A stretch of 64,000 nucleotides of DNA from G032773895 sp965248935. GTDB taxonomy: Bacteria; Pseudomonadota; Gammaproteobacteria; Pseudomonadales; Cellvibrionaceae. The notes beneath the pieces were generated by a model. The model had not been told where the DNA came from, did not search any database, and saw nothing but the letters and a program-made list of their open reading frames with translations. The translations under genes and the position numbers were made by a program. Positions within the stretch are counted from its first letter, which is position 1. Each line of letters opens with the position of its first letter. This document shows, one piece after another, positions 46,359-56,800 of the stretch. Location of the stretch: NCBI GenBank assembly GCA_965248935.1, contig OZ252214.1, positions 2,790,001-2,854,000 of the forward strand, written 5' to 3'.

Positions 46359-46405
46359 TTCGAGTTGTGGGCCTATAATTATTCAGTTTTGGTTGCAAGT
46401 CATGA

Positions 46406-46440
46406 ACTATCGAGGTTTTTATAAGTCTTCCCTCGATAGT
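46406..46440. repeat. Palindrome upstream of leuS
   Basis: Arms ACTATCGAGG (46406-46415) and CCTCGATAGT (46431-46440), perfectly complementary, loop 15. No T-run follows on either strand, so it is not a plain terminator. Could be an operator or leader element for leuS. Confidence 0.55.
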
Positions 46441-46558
46441 TAAAGGACGCACATTATAGGCGGTGCGCGGTTGGAAAGTAAGCGCTGGAAGCAAACCTTA
46501 CTCGCAGGTTGCTGGTTTTAGCTTCACGATAATTAGCATCACCACAAAAGGAAGAATG

Positions 46559-47437
46559 CTATCGACTGGAAAGCTGAGGCTGATCTACACGGGAAAGGTC
46601 CATAAAATCGGCAACATATTGGTCTAGCTTGCGGCCCATTTTTTCTCGTTGTTTGGGCGTGTGCTGGTTGATAATTCGAGCAACCAAGTCATAGGTAAGC
46701 GCTTGGTTGTAATCCAGGCGCTTTTGTAGCTCAAGGTCCCAGAAATCGGTGCGGTAGAATACAAACTGACTTAAGGCTATTTGAAGCTGTTTTTGGTCTT
46801 CTCTGTGATGTAACGCATCAAGCAGTTTGTCAGCCCAGAGTTCTCGCTGCTTAAGTGTGAGGGCTTCATAGGGTTGAAGCTGTTTTGCCCAGGCCATCAC
46901 CCACTGGTTTTGTTCTTTGGTTAGGGAGCCAAAAAGGCGTTTAGTATTGCGTTTTAGTTCTTTTATTCGTTTTTTGTAAACACGCTCTTGGGAAATATCT
47001 ACGTATTCTTTTTGGTACTTATCCCGTTCCTTTTTTAATGCGGACATAATTTGAGCTACTTGCCCATCATTTAGGCTGGACATGACATGCGCAACGGAGG
47101 GAAGAATACGATTGGCTGACTGATCCAAATACATTTGTATCGTATCGGTCTCTTGATGAATCAGGCCGCCAGATACGACATTGTTAGACAGGCGAGATTT
47201 TAAGCCTTCAAGGTAATCTGCATAGATAGGAAGTTGGGTTTCTCTATGCCAATCGTGGAATGCAGAAACAATATCTTTCGTTTGTTCTGCCTGCTCGGGA
47301 GTTAAGGTAACGTAACTGCCAATATACCAGTCGGCAACCCACTCAAAAAACGTATAGGCCACTTTGGTTTTGCAACCACTTATGGAAAAAATACTAAGAC
47401 AAAATAAGGTGATAAGTAGGGTTTTACTGAATCGCAT
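46559..47437 (-). CDS. DUF6279-type lipoprotein
   Basis: 292 residues. Lipobox I-S-G-C near residue 22; the mature protein is helical and charged, with W-V-A-D-W-Y-I-G-S-Y, L-T-P-E-Q and W-H-R-E-T-Q-L-P early on. Matches a family of uncharacterised gammaproteobacterial lipoproteins, often with this W-x-x-D-W-Y segment. Probably periplasm-facing and involved in envelope upkeep; no function is established. Upstream of leuS on the same strand. Confidence 0.7.
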   Translation of the reverse strand: MRFSKTLLITLFCLSIFSISGCKTKVAYTFFEWVADWYIGSYVTLTPEQAEQTKDIVSAFHDWHRETQLPIYADYLEGLKSRLSNNVVSGGLIHQETDTIQMYLDQSANRILPSVAHVMSSLNDGQVAQIMSALKKERDKYQKEYVDISQERVYKKRIKELKRNTKRLFGSLTKEQNQWVMAWAKQLQPYEALTLKQRELWADKLLDALHHREDQKQLQIALSQFVFYRTDFWDLELQKRLDYNQALTYDLVARIINQHTPKQREKMGRKLDQYVADFMDLSRVDQPQLSSR

Positions 47438-48163
47438 GATAGTGAGCTTAGGAAAATATCCTTGTTTATCCGAGTTGGGCGGCGAGTATAACGAATCTTG
47501 AAGTTAAATTGTTGTAACTTTTTGTTGGAAACCGACTTTATTTGTGTCGGCATTGTAATAAATTAGGGAAAATATGCCAATATGTGTCTTCGCTTACCTG
47601 TATGGTTAATTATTGCTCGTTAAAATGCCCTTTTTTCCAGTCATATTGATGATTTTTTAGGCTCTATAGTAGGGCTTATGGAATGTTACGCACTATGTAT
47701 AGACACCCTATAGCAAGGTGTATACATGGAGGCTGTTTGGCAATATATACCTTTGGTAAAACAGAACAGAAGTATTATAAGGGCTTGAAAAAAAGTAAAC
47801 GTGTAGGCTCTGGTGAGGGGACGTATGAGAGGGACAGTAAAAAAGTAAGGAGCTAAAAATACTAAAAGCGGTACTTTTCGGCTGTGATTCAACAGTCCAA
47901 AACTAGAACCGTTAGGAAAATAATGATTTACCCTTTGGCATATTGGTAACCAACCCTTAGTACGCAGTGTCACGTAACCGCTATAGAATTCGGATATTTT
48001 TATAGTACTGTATTTTTTCTTAAATAGAGAAACAAAAGAAAAAATGGTTCTCTATTCTCCAAAATATTTAATGGATAGGACCATGATTTAATCCCCTGAA
48101 TATCCTGATATGGGATATTTAAGAATGGAATGGATAATATTTGCTCAAACCGGAAGGGTAGAT
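47438..48163. other. Intergenic stretch before the restriction-modification locus
   Basis: 726 bp, AT-rich. A minus-strand frame (47686-47973) exists but has no ribosome site or family look. The last 65 bp hold the controller-protein operator candidate. Nothing else recognised. Confidence 0.5.
48099..48119 (+). promoter_or_regulatory. Candidate controller-protein operator, copy 1
   Basis: 21-bp palindrome with arms AATATCC and GGATATT around a seven-base centre, 44 bp before the ATG of the controller gene. The same element, with two mismatches, lies before the methyltransferase gene at 49893-49913. Shared operators of this kind are how C proteins time methylase and endonuclease expression. 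Confidence 0.65.
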
Positions 48164-48409
48164 ATGACATCATCTATTTTCACAAAAAAATATGAGTACT
48201 TCAGAGAACTTTTGACTCAATGTAGAAAGGAAGCTGGGGTTACTCAACAAGCACTTGCCGAATCTTTAAATAAACCACAGTCTTTTGTCTCCAAATATGA
48301 AAGCGGTGAACGACGGCTAGATTTAGTCGAATTTTTAGATGTCGCCGAAGCTCTTCAATTTGATCAATATGCATTTATTAAAAAACTTGAAGAGAAAACC
48401 ACAAAATGA
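48164..48409 (+). CDS. Restriction-modification controller (C) protein, XRE-type
   Basis: 81 residues from the ATG at 48164, chosen because GGAAGGG lies 7 bases upstream and the fold begins there; a longer frame to 48110 would overlap the operator. Helix-turn-helix is V-T-Q-Q-A-L-A-E-S-L-N-K-P-Q-S-F-V-S-K-Y, the XRE/C-protein pattern. Size and position in front of an endonuclease gene (stop overlaps the next ATG as ATGA) match C proteins, which delay endonuclease production until DNA is methylated. Confidence 0.8.
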   Translation: MTSSIFTKKYEYFRELLTQCRKEAGVTQQALAESLNKPQSFVSKYESGERRLDLVEFLDVAEALQFDQYAFIKKLEEKTTK

Positions 48410-49158
48410 TTATCGCTAACAGTAGTGAAAAAAGCATTTTAGACGAATGGGGTATAGATGAAGATTATTTTACTGCTGTTGTTAGAAATAATCCTAGCTT
48501 AAGAGGAATGATCTTGGGTTATATTGCAGAGCGAAAATTAAAAGATTTATTTGTCTCTTCTGGAAAAACATCTAATCATAGAAAAGATGATGATCATGAT
48601 CGAAGTAAAAAGGGAGATTTAACTTTATGTTATGAAGGTGAAGAAATTGTGATCGAAGTTAAGTCTTTACAGACAAACAGTATTTTAATTCAAAACCCTA
48701 ATGGTGATTGGGTCTCAATGATTAAAAAGGAAAATGTTGGTCGAAAACCTTCGTCGAGGTTAAAAAAAGATGGTACGAAAAAATTAGGTAAAATAATTTA
48801 TAAATATATTCCGAATCCAGAGTATATAGCTTTAACTGAAGAGTTTAAAAAAAATTCTGTTTATGCTGGAGCATTTCAATGTGATGCTAGTGATCAAAGG
48901 GAAATTACTCTCGACAATGGTGAAAAGGTAAAAACTACTCTGCTTAAGATGGGAGAATTTGATGTGATAGCTGCGGGAATATTCTCATTTAGAAATAAAT
49001 GGGAATTCGGTTTTGCGCTCAATGAAGACTTGCCTAGAAGTGACCGATATGGTGAAAACTCTTCTCATTTGATTGCATCTCTGGTAAAGATTACTTATCC
49101 GTTACCGAAGCCATTTGAAAGTATATTTGACCGTGTAGTCGAAAAAAGGAAGAAATAG
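48406..49158 (+). CDS. Type II restriction endonuclease, PD-(D/E)xK
   Basis: 250 residues. The nuclease core is Asp71 in K-K-G-D-L-T-L and E84-V-K86 in I-V-I-E-V-K-S-L. Not a family I can name, but coupling to a C gene and the facing methyltransferase make the role clear. Frame is intact. AT-rich, unlike the adjacent core genes, so acquired. Recognition sequence unknown. Confidence 0.75.
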   Translation: MIIANSSEKSILDEWGIDEDYFTAVVRNNPSLRGMILGYIAERKLKDLFVSSGKTSNHRKDDDHDRSKKGDLTLCYEGEEIVIEVKSLQTNSILIQNPNGDWVSMIKKENVGRKPSSRLKKDGTKKLGKIIYKYIPNPEYIALTEEFKKNSVYAGAFQCDASDQREITLDNGEKVKTTLLKMGEFDVIAAGIFSFRNKWEFGFALNEDLPRSDRYGENSSHLIASLVKITYPLPKPFESIFDRVVEKRKK

Positions 49159-49178
49159 CCCTTATTTTTTAATAAAAA

Positions 49179-49884
49179 CTAAAAATGGTTTTTTCTTGCG
49201 TGAATTTGTTTTTTAAGCCTATTAACTGCGGGCTTGTTAGTTCTAACTACTACAAATAAATCCTTGGAGTAGTAACCAATTTTTTCAAGTTTGTTAATTA
49301 TTTCAACATGTGTAAACCATTGTTTTCCTGCACTAACTTCATCTTGGCATTTTACAATAAGTACGCCTTTTTTCCGAAGTACTCGATATGCTTCAATACT
49401 AGCTTTAAAGTACATATCGGTTACCGCTGCATGCCATTTTTTTGTGCCAGAACTCTGAGTATCTGAATTAACTTCATCTCCATTAGAGTATGCTTGTGCT
49501 AGGCCAGCATGGGAGCCCGAGCCTGCTTTGTGATTGTTATTTTTGCGGTAAACCTTCCATATAAGGGGGGTCTAGTACAACGCAATCTAGTGAGGTATTG
49601 TCATATGGTAAGTTTCTACAATCTACTTGCATAGCAATATCAGTACCTAATACTTCGTAATCGCCCTTAGGTACTTTTTTCCAAAACACACCTCGCCCCC
49701 AAGTTACATCCGCTACTTTAGAGCCTTTTGGTACATATAAATCAAGTACTTGGGGGAAAATGTTCTCATTTCTATCAACATAAGCAGACATAATGAGATC
49801 TGAGGTGGCAATACCGCCTTGAACTCTTTTTTTCTTGGGGACCTCTTCACTAAAGAGAGCGTTTTGTGTATTTAGTGTAGTCAT
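49179..49884 (-). pseudogene. DNA methyltransferase of the restriction system, frameshifted
   Basis: N-terminal frame (49537-49884) has a motif I-like V-A-D-V-T-W-G-R-G-V-F-W and the catalytic D-P-P-Y. The C-terminal frame, in frame from about 49550 down to 49179, continues R-K-N-N-N-H-K-A-G-S-G-S and G-V-L-I-V-K-C-Q-D. One missing base near 49551-49556 (a GGTTTAC stretch; GGTTTTAC would restore D-P-P-Y-M-E-G-F-Y-R) joins them into a methyltransferase of about 235 residues. Because the endonuclease is intact, a truly dead methylase would be dangerous, so a sequencing error, frameshift suppression or another methylase must be considered. Convergent with the endonuclease gene, 20 bp apart. Confidence 0.75.
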
Positions 49885-49892
49885 ATAGAAAC

Positions 49893-49913
49893 AATATTCT
49901 GTTATGGGATATT
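49893..49913 (-). promoter_or_regulatory. Candidate controller-protein operator, copy 2
   Basis: 21-bp element matching 48099-48119 at 19 positions, 8 bp before the methyltransferase start. Its closeness to the ATG suggests it overlaps the promoter or that the transcript has almost no leader. Confidence 0.65.
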
Positions 49914-50839
49914 AATCAAGACAAAAACTAGCAAGGAGCTGTGTATGAACAAATTTCACTCAACGGTGACGGAAGCAAAATAATATCACCCGAACTGGGT
50001 AAGGGGGTGAAGGTTATATAGGGGAATACCTTAGTTTTATACACATTTTTATAGTCTGGCATTCTTTGTTCTGGAGAAAAAATAAGGCGCCGACCCCATG
50101 TCTTCACTGGACGTTTGGAGCCAAGAAAATATCCATTAAAGCCAATTTAGCCCGCTCTTGAGGCAACCGATTAAAACAACCTAATAAGAGAATGAACTTT
50201 AAGTGGGTTTCAATCAAAATAGAACCGTACAAGCAGGCGCTTAACCCCCCACTTAAATTGGGTTACAAACGTATTAAGCCCTCCCATTGCGAGTGAACTC
50301 GCCTATAAACCCCCTATTTAATTGGTCGGCTCTTTTTATTTTTTGGTGTTTTTAATGATTTACGCAGCATACCCTGTCCTTTCTGTTGCTTATTTGGGAT
50401 TTTATGTTGATTGAGGCGCCAAAATGCCGCTTGGCCTTATTTTTTACTTGCAACGTTTTTGTCGCTTCAGTAATCTCTCTGCCAATAAATGCATTATCCG
50501 TCTTTTAACAAATACGCTTTATTTGGGTTTTATTTCCGTCTTATTTGGGTAATGCATCAATACCTATTAAGGTATTAAAAAGAATGAAATATACATTTAA
50601 CCAACACGCCTGTTGTTTAACATACGCATAGGAAGCCGGAAGCTAAGATAATACAGCCAGTGATAGGCAACCCCGTTTTGCCCCACTTCTTTCACCGTCT
50701 TTCTTCTTCAACCTTAGTTTAGGGTTGCTGCTTTGCCCTGTGTTTAACCAGCGTGTTTAAAAATTAACATGTGTTATCAACTGTGTTATCAACTGTGTTA
50801 TCAAAAATGGAACCACCCTGTGTGGTATTGAGGAATATA
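49914..50839. other. Intergenic stretch before the RHS gene
   Basis: About 930 bp. Contains a 12-bp tandem repeat near its end (50770-50805) and no recognisable gene or RNA. Probably holds the RHS promoter. Confidence 0.5.
50770..50805 (+). repeat. 12-bp tandem repeat before the RHS start
   Basis: Three units TGTGTTATCAAC (last base differs in the third), 35 bp before the RHS ATG. In frame it would code V-L-S-T repeats if a GTG start at 50771 were used, but the ATG at 50840 is better supported. Confidence 0.85.
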
Positions 50840-53800
50840 ATGCGCGTCCTATTTTCTATATTTGCTATGTTTTCTATCTTGGCAAAACCTGTTGCTTTAC
50901 TCACCCAAAAAAGACACACCCCACTCGGTTTATTACTGCTCTTCAACTTATTTTTTTCCGAAGCCAGCCATGCCATAACCGTTGTCTATAGTGCTGCATT
51001 TAGCCCTAGCACAATTAAATCCGGTGAATCTTCAATACTTTCCTGGACATCTAATGGCATTTACTGTGTGGTAGACGGCATTCAGTACATCGGCCCAGAT
51101 GGTTCGCGTACCTATACCAAGGTGACCCATTCTAAAACCGTTGATGTCAGTTGTACCCTCCCTGAGCAAATGGGAGGCGACGGCGCCACCACCCAAAGCG
51201 CCACCCTCACCGTTAGCAACGCCTCTATTAGCGCACCCACTAGCGTATCCGTTTCGTCAGCCGACGTTATAGCGGTTGAAAGTACCTCCCACTGCACCAA
51301 TGGAATATGTATTCCCAACTACTATGGAAGTGTAACGCTGAGCTGGCCTGCTGCACTTGGTACGGTGACTCACTACGAAGTCCAAAAACAATTTAATGGT
51401 GGCAGTTGGTCGTCGCTTTATACTGGCACCTCCCGCAGTAAAACCTCTTCCTCGATGGCCGTAGGCACATGGCGTTTTCGAGTGAGAGCCTGCCATAACA
51501 CCGATTGCAGCGATTATCGCTATTCAAGCGACGTGAGCGTTACATCCCCCACGCCTGCGATACCCGACAGTATGTCTATTTCCCCAACGAGTACCACGGC
51601 CACAAGCGTATCCGCCAGTTGGAGCAGTGTTCCTGGTCATATTACTCATTACGACGCGCAGCGCCGTTTAGATTCGGGGAGTTGGTCAACCTTTTACTCA
51701 GGTGCAGATTCTTCCACCACCTCCAGCGCCATGTCCGTCGGCAGTTGGCGCTTTCGTGTGCGCGCGTGCAATGAATCAGACTGTAGTCTCTATCGAGATG
51801 GCAATACCGTGGCCATCAACGACGCGCTACCTGGTATACCAAGAAGTCTGGACACGGGGCCCTCAGAAACAACCAACCATGAAGTACAACTGAGTTGGCA
51901 TACCGCCAGTGGCGTTGTCACTCGCTATGAAATTGAAAGAAGAAAGGATGGTGGTAGCTGGTCAGTATTTTACTCTGGAATGGGAGACGGCTCCCCAACC
52001 ATGCCTGGTATACCCGAAGCCACCTCCACCGCCATGACAGTAGGTAACTGGGACTTTAGAATACGCGCCTGTAACAACAGTGGCTGCGGGGGCGATCGCA
52101 CAGGTCACTCCGTGATCGTCAAACACCCTATACCGGGCAAACCTTCGAGCATGTCCGTTTCACCTGGAAACACCACCAATACCCATGTCACCGCAAGCTG
52201 GGGCAGCGCCACAGGTCACGTACTTCGCTACGAAGCTCAACGACGCTATATTTACGATGCAGGCTGGGAAGACCTCTACAGCGGCATGGCCACCAGCTCC
52301 CCCTCAGAAAACATGGGCGGTATCGGTCAGTGGAACTTTAGGGTCCGTGCCTGTAATGATACCGGCTGTAGCCATTATCGAACGGGCAATATCGTCAATA
52401 TAGAACACCCCATCCTCGGTGTTCCCAACCCAACAGAAGAAACCCTGACCCAGCTACAACCCGCCACAGCGGCAGGCACCCTGCCCTATACCGCCGTAGC
52501 AAACAGCATGGGCGATGCCGAAGTCCGCATTCCGATCCATGTGGTGCCCGGCGTCAACGGGCATCAACCCAAGCTCACCCTCTCCTATAACAGCAACCGT
52601 ATGCGCAGACTCGTCAATGAAGGCTGGGAAGAAGACGAGGTCGGCACCGGCTGGCGGATAGGCGGCTTCTCCTCCATCCGTGCCTGCGGTAAAAGTACCC
52701 TGACGAGTGTTGACCCCATAGAACTCGGCAACCCCTACTACAAACCCATGTGTATGGACGGCAAACTCTTCGTTCAAAACAACCCCAGCCCCATCGATGA
52801 AAGCGGAAGCGTTGAACGAGGCCAACTCATCACGTCTTGGTCGGCAGAAGACCATGAATACGTCCTATGGGACGACTCCGGTATAAAAATACGCTCCACC
52901 GGGCAAGTTGCACCGGGAATGGGGGGAGAATACACCGTCTACTACCCAGACGGCAGCGTATCAGAATACGGCTATACCGAAGACAGCCGCCTGCACCTTC
53001 ACTACGTGACCTGGAGGGAGGAAATTAACGGCAAAGAGTATCGGTATCGTTCAGATCTAACGGGTCATTCCCATTTACCCGGTGAACATAGACTTGAGCA
53101 GCCCGTCAACAGCTTTATCTACCGCATCAATAAACATACCGATGCCTTTGGCAACGAAATTCACTACGAATACTACAAAGATGAAAGCCGTGACTTTGTG
53201 ATGCCCAAGCGCATTACCTACGGCCCCAAAGGGGCCCACGATACCCGCATAGAATTTAGCTACCAGCAACGTAAAAACAGCGAAGACACAAATACAAACA
53301 CAGGACGTTACGGTGGATACAACGTGCCGCCAGTCAATGATGACGGCTCGCCAATGAACCCGGCGGACTACATAGACTGGATTATCAATGGCTATACCAG
53401 CAACATTCCCACCGCCATAAATAAAATCACCATCAAACACAACAATGCGCCCGTGCGTGAATACAACCTGGTTCACGAACAACTCACCGGCCTAACACGG
53501 CTTGCCCGTTTAAAACATGTGCAAATGTGCGCCTATAAAAGCGCCGCCTCTGAATGCTTAACCCCCTTGACCATTCATTGGGACAGCGACCTGAACAGCA
53601 CCCAGCTCACACGGGTCAATGAAATTAATGACAACCAAAGTAGCTGGACCCAGTTTGACTATAAACGAGTCGATGTGGCAGAAACCGGCGTATTTTTTAC
53701 CCAAAGCCCCTTTGGCCCCGCGCCAAAAGAAGACTTTGCCAGTGGCCTGCACACCCCGAAAGCCCGATTTGATTGGCAATATGACAATGGCGAATGGGAA

Positions 53801-56800
53801 CCCTCCGCACTCGTCGAAATGCGGACCAGCAATGGCATCGGCGGCCATAGAACACTCAAATACCGCTACCTGGGCGAAGGCTTTGACAGCAAAAAAGGCT
53901 GGGGCTTTATGGGTTACCCGGCAGTGCGTATTGAAGACGTAGATCGGGGCATCTTTACCTACCGCCAATACACCATGAACCCTCGTCATATGGGCCGTAG
54001 CGTGGCAGAGCAGGTCATGCTAGGGGAATATGGCAGTGGCAACAACACCATGCTCGCCAAAAATATCACCATCTGGGACTCCAAATTCCTATACCACAGC
54101 CAATACCGCTGGGTCAGCTCAAGTGCATCGCTGATCATGAGTTCACCGGCACACTCCTACTACAACTACCCACGCCAAAGCATCAGCTTCCAATACGAAG
54201 AGGGGCAGCAAATAGGCGTACTCATCAAAGAAAACGCCCCCCAGTTTACCCCCTGGGAAAAGGACACAGACAGCCGCTTTCAATACCCCTTTACCCGTGA
54301 AACCACCACCAGCCAATGGGCAGAAAGCGTCAACCTATCTGCGGACGGCACAGACATTAGCCACTGGGGCATCTATACCCTGTCCGGTATCACCGGCGTC
54401 CAGCGCAGCCAACAAATAGACGTAGACTACGAAGAAAACCGTCGTTTTGACGCACTTCAAGTCACCTTTCCACGGGAAACCCGTATACGCATCTACAGTG
54501 GCGATATTACAGGTACCCCAGAACAGACCACCACAAAAATACGCACAGCCTACCTCATCAACGGCAAAGCCCACTCACTCGTCGGCAGCGAAACACAATT
54601 TGTGGGCGACCCCAACCTAGAACTCACCACCACCCACCACTACAACCAAGACGGCATTCAAAACAGCGTGACCGTATCCGGCATCAACATCGCCAGCCGC
54701 ACCACAAGCAGCAGCCACCTTGCCGCCAACCGCTACCCGCAAACCCTGACAAACGCCCTCAAGCAAAGCCTCAACCAAACCTTTGACAGCGCACTTGGGC
54801 TCGCCATCACCCAAACCGACCTAAACGGCCACAGCACACACACAGAATACGACGCCTTTGGCAGAGCCATTGCCATAACGACCCCCATGCCCTACCAAAT
54901 GACCGTCAATACCCAATACGACCTCTGTGACACCCTGCTCACCTGCCCCACCGTAAACGGCATATACGCACACAGCCGCGTATGGGTCAACTCCCCCGTA
55001 TCGCCCGATACCTACCAATATCACGATGGCCTGGGCCGAGCAATACGCCTAGAAACCATCGGCTACAACGGCAATACCGTCTACCTCGACACCCACTACG
55101 ACCGTTTTGGCCAAATAAAAAGAAAATCCCTGCCGTACTTTGAATACGACAGCCCCCTCTACCTCGAATACGACTACGACATACGAGGGCGCCTAATACA
55201 AACCACCCACCCCGACGGCAGCCACAAAACCGTCCACTACGGCATAGAACAAGGCCAGAAAGTCATCACCCGCACCGCCTATGTAAAAGACGCCAGCGGT
55301 ACACCTGTAGGCAGCAAAATCAATAAATCCTACTTTAATGCCATTAACGAAATAGAAAAAACCACCGACGCCTACGGCACCGCAGAAGCAATCAGCACCG
55401 AATTTACCTACAACGCCACAGGACTCACCCACAGCATCACCGTGGGCGGAGCAGAAGTCGCCAGCTTCGAATACGACAACGCAGGCAACCGCCTAATCCT
55501 TAACGACCAAAACGTCGGCACCGTCACCAGCCAATACACCGCCCTGGGACAACTCACCTCCACCCTCGACACCCTTCACCAAGAAACCACCACCACCTAC
55601 GACATACTGGGCCGCCCCCTCACCCAAACCACAGACGATGGCATACAAACCTGGCGTTATGACCCCACCGCCAATATTGGAGGCTTGGACTACACCGAAT
55701 TTAAAGACAACCGCAACGGCTACAGCCACACAAACACACTGAGCTACGAACCCAGCGGCAAACCCAGCAGCACCACCACCGAAATACACGTGCCCGGATA
55801 CGCCCCCAGACCTTACCAACAACACTTCACCTACGACCCCTTTGGCCGCAGTGATACCCTCACCTACGCCTCCGGCGTCACCGTACAAAGCCGCTATACC
55901 CCAGAGGGCTACCTCGAAGCCGTCACCGACAACCAAGGCAACAGCCTGCAAAGCATTATCACCGTCGATGAACTCGGCAACGTCTCCGAAATGACCTACG
56001 GAAGCGGCATCACCCAGACAAAAACATACAACCCCCTCAATGGGCGGCTCGAATCCACCTTCACCGCCTCCGCCTCCGCCACCCTCCAGAACAACCAATT
56101 TAACTGGCGCAGCGACGGCCTGCTCGAAAGCCGCAGCAGCCACACAGGGCAAGCCAAAAGCGAACACTTCACCTACGACCACCTCAGCCGCCTGCGCACC
56201 GCCGCCACCGCCAGCAGTGGCCACACCCGCACCACCGCCACCAGCTACGCACTCAACGGCAACATCCTCAGTAAAACCGCCAACAACAGTCTGGGCAATG
56301 AAGAAACCAACGTCACCGGCTACCAATACGGCACCACCGCCAACGCCGGCCCCAATGCCGTGAGTCAAGCCAATATAAATGGCGTTGCCACCACCCTCTA
56401 CTACAACCCAAACGGCAACATTACCCACTACGACACCGCCACCGGAACCGATAAATTTGTCGACTGGACCGCCCGCGGCAAACCCTGGCGCATCACCCAA
56501 GGCACCTCCGCCAACGACACCACACCCGACGCCCGCGATGAAATTGCCTACGGTATAAACGGCGCCCGCTACTACAAACACTCCACCTGGCAAGACAGCA
56601 ACGGTAAAGAACAAACAGACATCACCTTCTACGTGGGCGAATATGAAGATGTGCTACCCGGCAATGACCCCAAATACAACCGCGTTGAGCGCACCCGCAT
56701 AAACGACCACGTCCTGCATATACGCATCACTACCCACCTGGGCACAGAAGACGAAAACATAGAATTTTTTCACAAAGACCACCTCGGCTCCATAGAAGCC

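Noticed and set aside
47686..47973. 95-residue minus-strand frame before the restriction locus
   Set aside because: No ribosome site, no family look, mixed hydrophobic content; probably chance.
53558..53989. 143-residue minus-strand frame and other long antisense frames under the RHS gene
   Set aside because: Shadow frames produced by the GC-biased RHS coding sequence.
55493..56614. 373-residue minus-strand frame, very Gly/Val-rich
   Set aside because: Opposite strand of the YD-repeat part of the RHS gene; its composition is the mirror of C-rich codon use, with no domain and no ribosome site.
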